Part shown: piece after piece, positions 1 to 7,158 of the stretch
How the letters are laid out: the number at the start of each line of letters is the position of its first letter
Numbering within the stretch: the stretch's first letter is position 1
DNA from: CAUYXS01 sp965248495
GTDB taxonomy: Bacteria > Chloroflexota > Dehalococcoidia > Lucifugimonadales > Australimonadaceae
Assembly (NCBI GenBank): GCA_965248495.1
Contig: CBDFJL010000003.1
Span: 744,001 to 808,000 of the forward strand
Reading direction: 5' to 3'
DNA: 64,000 bases
Made by a program: the position numbers and the translations under genes
Notes under the pieces: generated by a model
What the model was told of the DNA's origin: nothing
What the model saw: the letters and a program-made list of their open reading frames with translations, nothing else
Databases searched by the model: none

Positions 1-1
1 C

Positions 2-61
2 CGCAAGAGGGACAACGGGGGAATCTTGGAGCGGTTTCCCCCACGTCGTGAAGCGAGGTAG
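2..61 (+). CDS. Possible 3' end of a gene cut by the left window edge
   Basis: One frame is open from base 2 to a TAG at 59-61 and encodes 19 residues rich in Arg and Lys. It could be the C-terminal tail of a gene lying upstream of fmt, which often follows def or priA in other genomes. The stretch is too short to recognise, and an open frame of this length is expected by chance in GC-rich DNA, so this is a weak call. Confidence 0.2.
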   Translation, partial: RKRDNGGILERFPPRREAR

Positions 62-108
62 AAAACACCCCGCAGGCAGGCCGTGGCCACCTTGCTGAGG
101 AAGCAGCG

Positions 109-114
109 TATGAT
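109..114 (+). promoter_or_regulatory. -10 box of fmt, leaderless start
   Basis: TATGAT matches the -10 consensus at 5 of 6 positions and ends 7 nt before the GTG of fmt. Transcription would start at or next to the start codon, and no ribosome binding site is visible, so a leaderless mRNA is likely. No convincing -35 box is seen. Confidence 0.4.
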
Positions 115-120
115 GGCGGT

Positions 121-1056
121 GTGGACAAACCGCGCACGGTCTTCCTAGGAACGCCCGCCTTCGCGATCCCCGCGCTCCAGGCCATCGAGAGCTTGGGGTG
201 GCCCGTGGCCGCCGTCTACACCGGCCCGGATCGGCCCGCCGGGCGGGGGCGTGCCGTCACCATGTCACCGGTCAAACAGTATGCCCTGGAGCAAGGGTTG
301 ACGGTACGCTCACCGGAGGACACGCGAGGGCCTGCATTCGTCGCGGGGCTCCAAGAGTTGGCGCCCGACCTTATCCTCCTGGCAGCGTACGGCCGGCTCC
401 TGCCGAAGGCGTTCCTCGACGCGGCTCCACTGGGTGCGCTGAACGTCCACCCGTCGCTGCTGCCGCGCCATCGCGGAGCGATCCCGGTCCAGGCGACCAT
501 CCTGGCCGGCGACGAGCAGGCGGGCACGACGATCATCGTCATGGACGAGGGCCTCGACACTGGGCCGATCGTCGCCCAGGTAGCGGTCCCGCTGCGGGGA
601 GACGAGCGCGCGCCTGAGCTCACCCAGCGCCTGTTTGCGCTGGGCGCCCACATGGTCGCAGAGCAGGCTCCCGCCTACGTGGCCGGGGAGGTGCGGCCGA
701 CTCCGCAGGGCGACGGGAGCCCGCCCATGCGTAGGCTGACCAAGGACGCGGGCACGCTCGAATGGACGAAGGGCGCGGCCGTGCTGGAGCGACAGGTGCG
801 GGCGTACGATCCGTGGCCAGGCGTATATACGGCGATGGGCGGCGTGAAGCTGGAGGTAGTCGAGGCGAGCGTGATCGATGAGCACCGCTCGGAGCCTGCC
901 GGCACTGTCGTGGCGACGGCCGACGGAGTGGGTATCGTGACGGTGGACGGCGTCCTGGGCGTGCGGAGACTCAAGCTCGCGGGCCGTGGCGAAGTGGCCA
1001 TCGCCGACTTCCTGCGTGGGCACCCAGACCTGGTCGGTACGCTGCTCCCGTCCTGA
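121..1056 (+). CDS. fmt: Methionyl-tRNA formyltransferase
   Basis: The product (311 aa) formylates Met-tRNAfMet in the cytoplasm using 10-formyl-tetrahydrofolate. The N-terminal Rossmann domain has the family signature NVHPSLLPRHRG, with catalytic Asn108 and His110, and Asp146 in DEGLDTGP. These fall at the same positions as in the E. coli enzyme. The C-terminal domain (from about residue 205) begins with the usual RRLTKDAG-like segment. Length is normal for the family. The start is GTG at 121, chosen because homology begins directly (FLGTPAFA). The gene converges on rplY, with only 10 bp between their stops. Confidence 0.97.
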   Translation: MDKPRTVFLGTPAFAIPALQAIESLGWPVAAVYTGPDRPAGRGRAVTMSPVKQYALEQGLTVRSPEDTRGPAFVAGLQELAPDLILLAAYGRLLPKAFLDAAPLGALNVHPSLLPRHRGAIPVQATILAGDEQAGTTIIVMDEGLDTGPIVAQVAVPLRGDERAPELTQRLFALGAHMVAEQAPAYVAGEVRPTPQGDGSPPMRRLTKDAGTLEWTKGAAVLERQVRAYDPWPGVYTAMGGVKLEVVEASVIDEHRSEPAGTVVATADGVGIVTVDGVLGVRRLKLAGRGEVAIADFLRGHPDLVGTLLPS

Positions 1057-1066
1057 GCCCCTTCGG

Positions 1067-1738
1067 CTAGTCCGCGTCCCCCTCGGAGTCCCCGTCCCCG
1101 CTCCCGGCAGCAGGTGCCGGGGCCTCAGCTGCGGGCACCTCGTCCTCGACCGGCGCCTCTTCCTCCAGTACGCCGCGCTGAGCGGCGATATGGACGATAA
1201 CGGCGTCAGGGTCGGAGATCATCTCCACGCCGGCAGGGACTTCGAGGTCACGGACGTGGATGGTCGCGTCGGGTTCTTCCATCAGCGAGATGTCGACGGT
1301 GAAGAGACTGGGAATGCTGTGCGGGAGCGCCTCGACCTCGACCTCGTGGAGGTCGTGGGACACGCTCAGGCCTTCAGCACGTGTCGCCGGCGCCTCACCC
1401 TCGATGTGGACGGGTACCTGCACGCGGACCTTCTCGGTGCGGGAGATGCGGACGAAGTCGACGTGCAGGAGGTGCTCATGGACCGGATGGCGCTGGATCT
1501 CCCTGACCATGACGAAGTGCTCAGCGCCGCCCTCGACGCGGAGAGTCAGCGGTGCGGTGTGACCGACGTGAGCCAGCGTCACGATGAGGTCACGCGCCAC
1601 CGACTGGAGGGTAAGCGGGCCTTCCCCATGGCCGTACACGTGGATCGGCGTGAACCCGGCCCTCCGGAGAGCCTTGTTCTTCCGGCCGAGCGCCACGCGC
1701 GGGTGAACGTCTAGCGTTACTTGGTTTTGGGAAGTCAT
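1067..1738 (-). CDS. rplY: 50S ribosomal protein L25/TL5 (Ctc form)
   Basis: This 223-residue protein binds 5S rRNA in the large ribosomal subunit. It is the long, two-domain Ctc/TL5 form: an N-terminal L25 domain (about 1-95, with GRKNKALRRAG and IHVYGHGE) and a C-terminal TL5 beta domain (about 96-185). It ends in an acidic Glu/Ala/Pro/Asp tail of about 35 residues. The ATG at 1738 was chosen over an upstream start because GGAGG lies 10 nt before it. It is transcribed away from the Rrf2 regulator; a separate promoter is listed at 1775-1783. Confidence 0.95.
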   Translation of the reverse strand: MTSQNQVTLDVHPRVALGRKNKALRRAGFTPIHVYGHGEGPLTLQSVARDLIVTLAHVGHTAPLTLRVEGGAEHFVMVREIQRHPVHEHLLHVDFVRISRTEKVRVQVPVHIEGEAPATRAEGLSVSHDLHEVEVEALPHSIPSLFTVDISLMEEPDATIHVRDLEVPAGVEMISDPDAVIVHIAAQRGVLEEEAPVEDEVPAAEAPAPAAGSGDGDSEGDAD

Positions 1739-1774
1739 AGCCTTATTGCCTCCGAGTCTACGGACCGACGAGCA

Positions 1775-1783
1775 ATGATAGCA
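1775..1783 (-). promoter_or_regulatory. Extended -10 promoter of rplY
   Basis: On the minus strand the sequence reads TGC-TATCAT, an extended -10 element with 5 of 6 matches in the hexamer. It lies about 37 nt upstream of the rplY ATG, leaving room for the GGAGG ribosome binding site. No clear -35 box is seen, which is usual for extended -10 promoters. Confidence 0.45.
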
Positions 1784-1849
1784 GACGGCCAACCTAGCGA
1801 GTTCCTCGGCCGCCCTGCCGGCCCAAAAACCTATTGTCGACCTACTTTA

Positions 1850-1878
1850 TTGTTTTAGACGCACCTCGCTGGTACGAT
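1850..1878 (+). promoter_or_regulatory. Candidate promoter of the Rrf2 regulator gene
   Basis: TTGTTT (1850-1855), a 17-bp spacer and TACGAT (1873-1878) preceded by TGG form a plausible extended -10 promoter. GATATC follows directly. Rrf2 proteins often repress their own gene, so an operator may overlap this site, but I cannot point to a clear palindrome of the right size. Confidence 0.35.
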
Positions 1879-1926
1879 ATCGAGGTCACGCGGACGGGAA
1901 GACCGCGGCGTCCGGGAGATCACGAC

Positions 1927-2352
1927 ATGCGCGTTCCGATGAAGGTTGACTACGGCGTCCGTGCCCTGGTGGACCTCACGCAACAGGGCGGCGAGCGCCC
2001 GGTGCGTACCGCCGAGATCGCCCTGCGTCAGCACATTCCCGAGCCGTACCTGGACCAGGTCTTGACGACGCTGAACAAGTTCGGCTTCATCAAGAGCCGG
2101 CGTGGCCCTCGCGGCGGGCACATGCTCGCGCTGGACGCGGCTGAGATCACGCTGAGTGATGTCGTGGGGACGCTAGAGGGCCGGACGCCAGCCTTGGACT
2201 GCATCACCGATGCGGACGAGTGCGTGCTGTCGGGCAGCTGTACGCAGCGTGATATCTGGCGCGGCGTCGAGGACGCGGTCCAGCGCGTGTTGGAGTCGAC
2301 CACCGTGCAGGAGCTGGCGTTCCCCCGACAGCCAGTCTCCGTACCGGCGTAG
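1927..2352 (+). CDS. Rrf2-family transcriptional regulator with Fe-S cysteine set
   Basis: A 141-residue winged-helix regulator. The N-terminal helix-turn-helix region shows typical Rrf2 residues (KVDYGVRAL, and RGPRGGHMLAL in the wing). Three cysteines at 92, 99 and 105 match the cluster-binding triad of IscR/NsrR/RsrR-type members, so it probably senses Fe-S, redox or nitric oxide state rather than acting like the Cys-free CymR group. The ATG at 1927 has GGGAG 11 nt upstream; an in-frame start at 1834 lacks one. It sits upstream of the moeB-like and cysM genes, so control of sulfur assimilation is a reasonable inference. Confidence 0.9.
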   Translation: MRVPMKVDYGVRALVDLTQQGGERPVRTAEIALRQHIPEPYLDQVLTTLNKFGFIKSRRGPRGGHMLALDAAEITLSDVVGTLEGRTPALDCITDADECVLSGSCTQRDIWRGVEDAVQRVLESTTVQELAFPRQPVSVPA

Positions 2353-2460
2353 ATTCTTTGCGCCGGCCTCCGCAAGGAGTAAAGTAAGCGGTCGCTGCGG
2401 CCACCAGCCCGTGGACGGTTGGGCGGACGCGGCATCGAGCGAGCGGGAGGACGAGGGAAC

Positions 2461-3309
2461 ATGACGACGGCACCCATGCTAACCCCTGATCAGGTGCGCC
2501 GGTACAGCCGGCACATCATCATGCCCCAGATTGGGAGCAAAGGGCAGCGCACGCTGCTCGACTCCAAGGTGCTGATCATCGGCGCCGGTGGACTCGGTGG
2601 CCCGGTCGCGGTCTACCTCGCGCTGGCCGGTGTTGGGACCATCGGCCTGGTCGACTTCGACACCGTGGACCTCAGCAACTTGCAGCGCCAGGTGTTGCAT
2701 AACACTGAGACGGTTGGCATGTCCAAGCTGGAGTCCGCCCGCCAGACTCTGACCCGCTACAACCCGGACGTAGACCTGAAGGCCCACGAGTTCGCTATCA
2801 ACTCCGACAATGCCATGGAGCTGATGAAGGACTACGACGTCATCGTCAACGGCGCTGACAACTTCGCGACACGCTACCTCGTCAACGACGCCGCCTACCT
2901 CAGTGGCAAGCCACTGGTGGACGGCAGCATCCTCATCTTTGACGGACAGGTGACCACCTACGTCCCCGGCCAGGGCTGCTACCGATGCCTGTTCCCATCG
3001 CCCCCGCCGCCGGGCATGGTGCCCAACTGCGCCGAGGCCGGCGTGCTAGGTGCGCTGACCGGCACCGTTGGCAGCATCCAGGCGACTGAGGTCGTCAAGC
3101 TGTTGCTGGGCGTTGGCGAGCCGCTGGTCGGCCGGTTGCTTCTGGTCGACGCACTCAACATGGAATTCCGGATGGTCAAGACCCGCCGGGATACGGCATG
3201 CCCGCTCTGCGGTGAGCATCCGACGGTGACCGAGCTGATCGACTACGAAGTGTTCTGTGGGCTTGCCCCAGCCTCCGAGCTGGCATCGGACGGCGTGGCG
3301 GCCGGCTAG
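2461..3309 (+). CDS. MoeB/ThiF/MoeZ-type adenylyltransferase
   Basis: This 282-residue E1-like enzyme adenylates the C-terminal Gly-Gly of a ubiquitin-like sulfur carrier (MoaD, ThiS or CysO type). It has the nucleotide-binding GAGGLGG loop (about residues 39-45), the DFDTVDLSNLQRQ motif, and two zinc CxxC pairs (CYRC and CPLC). It lacks the C-terminal rhodanese domain of MoeZ. The ATG at 2461 follows GGGAGG. The next gene, cysM, suggests it activates a carrier for cysteine synthesis, but no carrier or JAMM-protease gene lies nearby. A role in molybdopterin or thiamine synthesis cannot be excluded. Confidence 0.9.
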   Translation: MTTAPMLTPDQVRRYSRHIIMPQIGSKGQRTLLDSKVLIIGAGGLGGPVAVYLALAGVGTIGLVDFDTVDLSNLQRQVLHNTETVGMSKLESARQTLTRYNPDVDLKAHEFAINSDNAMELMKDYDVIVNGADNFATRYLVNDAAYLSGKPLVDGSILIFDGQVTTYVPGQGCYRCLFPSPPPPGMVPNCAEAGVLGALTGTVGSIQATEVVKLLLGVGEPLVGRLLLVDALNMEFRMVKTRRDTACPLCGEHPTVTELIDYEVFCGLAPASELASDGVAAG

Positions 3310-3341
3310 ACACGAACCGAGGACTACACAGAGACCGTATG

Positions 3342-3372
3342 CGCCGCGCGGCCCCAATGGGGTCGCGCGGCG
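3342..3372 (+). other. Strong intercistronic hairpin between moeB-like gene and cysM
   Basis: Bases 3342-3355 pair with 3359-3372 over 14 continuous positions (one G-U) around the 3-nt loop AAT. It fills most of the 75-bp gap before cysM. No T-run follows, so it is not a standard intrinsic terminator. It may stabilise or process the mRNA, or be a degenerate terminator. Confidence 0.6.
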
Positions 3373-3384
3373 CGGTTCCGCACC

Positions 3385-4320
3385 ATGCGCAGCGATAACA
3401 TCGTCGAGGCCATCGGCAACACGCCCCTCGTCGAGCTACCCAGCTTTAGCCCTCGACCGGGCGTCCGCATCTTTGCCAAGCTCGAGGGCCACAACCCGAC
3501 GGGCAGCGTGAAGGACAGGATCGCGCGAAGCATGGTCCAGGCCGCGGTCGAGGCGGGTGAGCTGTCCACGGACCGCACGATCATCGAGCCCACCAGCGGC
3601 AACACGGGAATCGCGTTGGCCATGGTGACGCGGCGGCTCGGCTATCGATTCACCGCGGTCATGCCGAAGAACGTGGGGCCGGAGCGCGCCGACCTGTTGC
3701 GGGCCTACGGCGCGGAGGTCGTCTACTCCGAGGGCGACCGCGGGACGAACGGCGCGATTGACCTCGCCCAGCGGATGGTCGAGCAGGACCCCTCATACGT
3801 CATGCTCTATCAGTATGGGAACGAGGCGAACCCCGGAGCGCACTACGAGACGACGGCCCCCGAGATCATCGCCGACGTGCCCGAGTTGACTCACTTCGTG
3901 GCGGGCCTGGGGACCGGCGGCACACTGATGGGCAATGGACGCCGGCTCAAGGAGCACAACCCCGCGATAAAGATCGTGGCGGCAGTGCCGGAGCCCGACG
4001 ACCGCATCCAGGGCCTTCGGAGCCTGGAGGAGGGGTTCATCCCGCCCATCCTCGACCTCTCGCTGCTGGATGCCCGCATCATGATCACCAGCGAGGAAAG
4101 CTTCCGCATGACAGCCGAGTTGCTGCATCGCGAGGGCATCTTCGCCGGCGTCTCGTCGGGTGCCGTGCTGGCGGCGGCGCTACGCGTAGCCCAGCGGGAG
4201 GACGAGGCCAACTTAGTCTGCCTCTTCGCCGATGGCGGCTGGAAATACCTCAGCACGGGTCTCTGGGCACAGGACTACGCCGCCTTGAAGGATACCCTCG
4301 CGGGAAAGATCTGGTGGTGA
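3385..4320 (+). CDS. cysM: Cysteine synthase, CysM type (probably thiocarboxylate-dependent)
   Basis: A 311-residue PLP enzyme of the OAS/O-phosphoserine sulfhydrylase family. The PLP lysine is Lys43 in GSVKDR; the substrate loop is EPTSGNTG; the phosphate-binding loop is GLGTGGT. Segments LYQYGN, HFVAGLGT and GWKYLSTG, and a C-terminus ending in two Trp, resemble from memory the Mycobacterium CysM that uses O-phosphoserine and thiocarboxylated CysO rather than sulfide. The upstream E1-like gene fits that pathway. Its stop overlaps the following gene's GTG start. Confidence 0.9.
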   Translation: MRSDNIVEAIGNTPLVELPSFSPRPGVRIFAKLEGHNPTGSVKDRIARSMVQAAVEAGELSTDRTIIEPTSGNTGIALAMVTRRLGYRFTAVMPKNVGPERADLLRAYGAEVVYSEGDRGTNGAIDLAQRMVEQDPSYVMLYQYGNEANPGAHYETTAPEIIADVPELTHFVAGLGTGGTLMGNGRRLKEHNPAIKIVAAVPEPDDRIQGLRSLEEGFIPPILDLSLLDARIMITSEESFRMTAELLHREGIFAGVSSGAVLAAALRVAQREDEANLVCLFADGGWKYLSTGLWAQDYAALKDTLAGKIWW

Positions 4321-5024
4321 CGCCGGAAGGCGGACCCCTGGATGCCGCACAGCCGCGCGTGGCCGACGCCGGCTACCGCGTGCTGATCCTTTCGTCGGGC
4401 GACAGGCTCAGCGAGGAGCTCCAGGGCTGCGTCGAGCGAGACGGCATCGACTACGCGGTGAGGGTCGTTGGCGAAGACCCATCCTCGAATGCGCGCCCCG
4501 ACGCGGTCCTCATTGATCTAACGCAGGCCGACCGGCTGGCGGTTGAGTCGTTGCCGAGTGAGGCGCGGACCATGTCGAGGCCAATGATCGCGGTCATCTC
4601 TGCTGACCACCTGGACGCCCCGCAGCTTCGGATACCCGCGGACGACGTCATCGTCTGCCCCTGGTGCCGCGGCGAGCTCGCGTTGCGAGTACAACGTCTG
4701 CTGGACGCCGCGACCCCGCCCCCGGCCCCTGGCGTGGTCAGCGTCGGCGACTTGATCCTCGACACGAACCGCTACGATGTGTTCCTGGCGGGCCGGCCCG
4801 TATTGCTCACGTTCAAAGAGTACGAGCTGCTGAAGCTTCTGGCGTCGAATCCCGGCCGCGTGTACCGCAGAGAGGTCCTGCTCGAGCAGGTGTGGGGCTA
4901 CGCCTACTTTGGGGGCACGCGGACGGTGGACGTCCACGTCAGGCGCCTGCGGAGCAAGATCGAGGACGCCCAGCACACCTTCATCGACACGGTCTGGAAC
5001 GTCGGCTACCGCTTCAGGGGCTAA
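4317..5024 (+). CDS. OmpR-type winged-helix response regulator with degenerate receiver
   Basis: About 235 residues. The C-terminal half (about 140-235) is a clear OmpR/PhoB DNA-binding domain (LTFKEYELLKLL, VLLEQVWGY, RTVDVHVRRLRSKIE, NVGYRFRG). The N-terminal half is receiver-like but lacks the acidic pair after beta 1 (it has SSGD instead) and the conserved Lys; only a possible phospho-acceptor Asp (D68, VLIDL) remains. It is thus probably an atypical, phosphorylation-independent regulator. No histidine kinase is adjacent. GTG at 4314 or 4317 could be the start; both overlap the end of cysM, implying translational coupling. Confidence 0.85.
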   Translation: MTPEGGPLDAAQPRVADAGYRVLILSSGDRLSEELQGCVERDGIDYAVRVVGEDPSSNARPDAVLIDLTQADRLAVESLPSEARTMSRPMIAVISADHLDAPQLRIPADDVIVCPWCRGELALRVQRLLDAATPPPAPGVVSVGDLILDTNRYDVFLAGRPVLLTFKEYELLKLLASNPGRVYRREVLLEQVWGYAYFGGTRTVDVHVRRLRSKIEDAQHTFIDTVWNVGYRFRG

Positions 5025-5056
5025 GATCAGCCGTGTCCGGTCGTGAGACCCATGCG

Positions 5057-5085
5057 TTGCGCGCGGGGCGCGGGCTCCCTACAAT
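5057..5085 (+). promoter_or_regulatory. Promoter of the fmdB-like gene
   Basis: TTGCGC (5057-5062), a 17-bp spacer and TACAAT (5080-5085) make a good sigma-70 type promoter. The -10 box ends 10 nt before the ATG at 5096, so the transcript should carry at most a few leader bases. Confidence 0.55.
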
Positions 5086-5095
5086 CGAAGGTGCC

Positions 5096-5314
5096 ATGCC
5101 GCTATACGAATACGCCTGCCCCGTCTGTCGCTCGCGCTTCGAACGCTTAATGCCGATGTCGGCCGGTCCGAATGCCGAGTGCCCGAACTGCGAGGCGCCG
5201 GCGAAACGGCTGGTCTCGCTGATGGCGCCCGCCATGGTTGTCGGCGCCGGTGGAGCCGTTGTGGCGTCCGGCGGGGGCTGTGCGTGCGGCGGCAACTGCG
5301 CGTGTAGCGCTTAG
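5096..5314 (+). CDS. FmdB-family zinc-ribbon protein
   Basis: A 72-residue protein with the FmdB/CxxC_CxxC_SSSS zinc ribbon at its N-terminus: MPLYEYACPVC and CPNC provide the four zinc-binding cysteines. A Gly/Ala-rich linker follows, then a Cys/Gly-rich tail with CAC repeats that might bind metal. The family's role is unsettled; members were first linked to formamidase regulation. The ATG at 5096 is the only start consistent with the conserved MPxYEY opening. Confidence 0.85.
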   Translation: MPLYEYACPVCRSRFERLMPMSAGPNAECPNCEAPAKRLVSLMAPAMVVGAGGAVVASGGGCACGGNCACSA

Positions 5315-6051
5315 CTACCCGTTCGCGAGGGGCTGCTGCCCTGCCGGCCACGTGCGTACCGCCCGAGCCCGCACCCGACGACCCAGGCCAGGCCGGCCTG
5401 CCCGAGCGTGATGGCGCCGACGACCAGCGTCACATCCCGCCAAAACCCGAAGGGAAAGATCTGCACCAGTAGGCTCGTCCGCGTGTCGAACGCGTAGTTG
5501 CCCTGGGGGAAGCCCAGCGCGTGGAAGAGGTTGAACACGGGGTCGAAGGCGACGACGCTCGCCACGCCGATGACCAAGATGCTCGCCGCGGTCAGCACCG
5601 CGCCCCAGCGCAGCCAACGTCCCAGTTCGCCGACGGCGCTTCGCCGAAGCGTGGCCACGGCCAAGACGCCGACGATGATCAGGTAGAGAGCCGCCGCGCC
5701 CTGCGCCCGGTACGTCCGCAGAAATAGCTGCTTCACGTCGGCCATGTGCTCGGTCTCGGGGACCGTGAAGAGGTCCTGCGCCCGCCCAAACACCTCCGCG
5801 GTCACCAGCAGAGGCTCGGTGTCGCTGCTGAAGTAGTCCTGCACCTGGCGCCCGACCCCGCGCAGGTCCTCGTCGGTGATCCCGGTCCGCGAGGAGACGT
5901 CGTGGCGCTCAAACAGGGCTTCGTAGAGCGGCAGGCTGTTCGCGGCGAAGCGCACGCTCGTCGTGACGAAGATCAGCATCAGCGCCGCGGCCGACAACAT
6001 GCGGAACCAACGCCAGGTACGTGCGTTGGTCTTGTGCTCGGTTATGGTCAC
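5311..6051 (-). CDS. DUF1461/TIGR01906-family integral membrane protein
   Basis: About 246 residues. Hydrophobic segments near residues 15-35, 115-135, 145-170 and 210-235 indicate four membrane helices, with a large extracytoplasmic part between the first two. The segment FDPVFNLFHALGFPQGNY followed by a FDTRTSLL-like stretch is the hallmark of the TIGR01906/DUF1461 family, whose function is unknown. GTG at 6051 is the preferred start. A -10 box (TATCAT, 6059-6064) lies 7 nt upstream, so the mRNA may be leaderless. The gene overlaps fmdB by 4 bp at the 3' ends and is divergent from mazG. Confidence 0.8.
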   Translation of the reverse strand: MTITEHKTNARTWRWFRMLSAAALMLIFVTTSVRFAANSLPLYEALFERHDVSSRTGITDEDLRGVGRQVQDYFSSDTEPLLVTAEVFGRAQDLFTVPETEHMADVKQLFLRTYRAQGAAALYLIIVGVLAVATLRRSAVGELGRWLRWGAVLTAASILVIGVASVVAFDPVFNLFHALGFPQGNYAFDTRTSLLVQIFPFGFWRDVTLVVGAITLGQAGLAWVVGCGLGRYARGRQGSSPSRTGS

Positions 6052-6058
6052 AGTCGTA

Positions 6059-6064
6059 ATGATA
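6059..6064 (-). promoter_or_regulatory. -10 box of the DUF1461 gene
   Basis: On the minus strand TATCAT (5 of 6 consensus) ends 7 nt before the GTG start at 6051. No ribosome binding site precedes that start, so a leaderless transcript is suggested. The -35 region would overlap the 5' end of mazG. Confidence 0.35.
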
Positions 6065-6089
6065 ACCAACCTGCGCTTGGAGGACTGAC

Positions 6090-6887
6090 GTGGCCAACGC
6101 CGACGGAGACCAAAGCCCCTTCGACCGGCTGCTGGCGACCATGCGCCGGCTGCGCGCGCCTCAGGGCGGGTGCCCGTGGGATCTCGAGCAGACGCACGCG
6201 TCGCTCCGCAACTCGCTCCTCGAAGAGGCGTACGAGGCACTGGAGGCCATCGATTCCAACGAGGAGGACCGGATGGTCGAAGAGCTGGGCGACGTGCTGT
6301 TCCAGGTGATGTTCCATGCACAGATCGGCACGGACGACGGCCGCTTCACGATCGACGACGTGGCAGACAGGCTCACCGAAAAGCTCGTCAGCCGCCACCC
6401 CCACGTCTTCGGCGATGAGGTCGCGATGAGCGCGGGCGAGGTGCTAGGTCAGTGGGAGCGGCTCAAGGCCCAGGAGCGTGCCGCCAAGGGCGACGGCGAG
6501 CGCTCGATGCTCGATGGCGTGCCGAAGTCGATGCCGGCCCTCGCCTATGCGCAGGCGGTGGCCGAGCGAGCGGTGCGCGCGGGTTTCGACTTCGAGTCGG
6601 ACGCCGCCGCCCTGGCCAAGCTGGGCGAGGAGGTCGAGGAGCTGTACGAGGCCGATTCGCCCGCGCGGCAGGAGGCTGAGATGGGCGACGTGCTGTTCAT
6701 GGCGGTCGTCAACGCTGCGCGGATGGGGATCGACGTCGAGGGGGCGCTCCGTGGGTCCAACGCTCGCTTCGTGCGACGGTTCCGCCACCTCGAGGATGCG
6801 GTGCGGCGCGGGGGCACTGCGCTGGCAGAGTTGGGACCGGATGCCAAGCGGCAACTGTGGGAGGAGGCGAAGGGCGCCGTGGGCTAA
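6090..6887 (+). CDS. mazG: MazG nucleoside triphosphate pyrophosphohydrolase
   Basis: A 265-residue all-alpha NTP pyrophosphatase that removes pyrophosphate from (d)NTPs and helps clean the nucleotide pool. Two tandem MazG domains are visible: the first with GCPWDLEQTH, the metal-binding EEAYEALEAI and EELGDVLFQV; the second with KLGEEVEELYEA and EMGDVLFMAV. The length is normal for the two-domain bacterial enzyme. The start is GTG at 6090, with GGAGG 7 nt upstream. Confidence 0.95.
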   Translation: MANADGDQSPFDRLLATMRRLRAPQGGCPWDLEQTHASLRNSLLEEAYEALEAIDSNEEDRMVEELGDVLFQVMFHAQIGTDDGRFTIDDVADRLTEKLVSRHPHVFGDEVAMSAGEVLGQWERLKAQERAAKGDGERSMLDGVPKSMPALAYAQAVAERAVRAGFDFESDAAALAKLGEEVEELYEADSPARQEAEMGDVLFMAVVNAARMGIDVEGALRGSNARFVRRFRHLEDAVRRGGTALAELGPDAKRQLWEEAKGAVG

Positions 6888-6894
6888 CGGCCCC

Positions 6895-7035
6895 GGATAC
6901 CGGCGGGCGACGTGATTGGTTCGCCGCCAGCGCGGAGGCGGGGATACGGGCGAGCGACGTGATTGTTTCGCCCCCAGCGCCGGGGCGCGGATACCGGCGA
7001 GCGACGTCATTGTTTTGCTCCGTGCGCCGGGACGA
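6895..7035. repeat. Three tandem 47-bp imperfect repeats upstream of the NEW3/ABC operon
   Basis: Copies begin at 6895, 6942 and 6989, each with GGATAC, at an exact 47-bp period; a fourth start (GGATA) is at 7036. By eye, copies 1-2 agree at about 40 of 47 and copies 2-3 at about 39 of 47 positions. Each contains GCGACGT-[G/C]-ATTG. The repeat lies between mazG and the promoter at 7047 and does not keep a reading frame. It may be a regulator-binding array or simply a minisatellite. Confidence 0.85.
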
Positions 7036-7046
7036 GGATAAATCCG

Positions 7047-7074
7047 TTGCGTCTTCACAAACGTTTGCTAGAAT
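7047..7074 (+). promoter_or_regulatory. Promoter with palindromic operator-like spacer for the NEW3/ABC/Sec operon
   Basis: TTGCGT (7047-7052), a 16-bp spacer and TAGAAT (7069-7074) preceded by TGC form a strong candidate promoter, about 85 nt before the ATG at 7159. The spacer contains the perfect palindrome CAAACGTTTG (7058-7067) with a central CG, as in LacI/PurR-type operators. A repressor bound there would block RNA polymerase directly. Confidence 0.6.
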
Positions 7075-7158
7075 GGCGCGTCGCTGAGGCCACGGCCCCG
7101 TGCAGCGACCTACAGAGACGAGCGCGCGCGGCCGTATTGCACTCAACCGACTGGGAAG

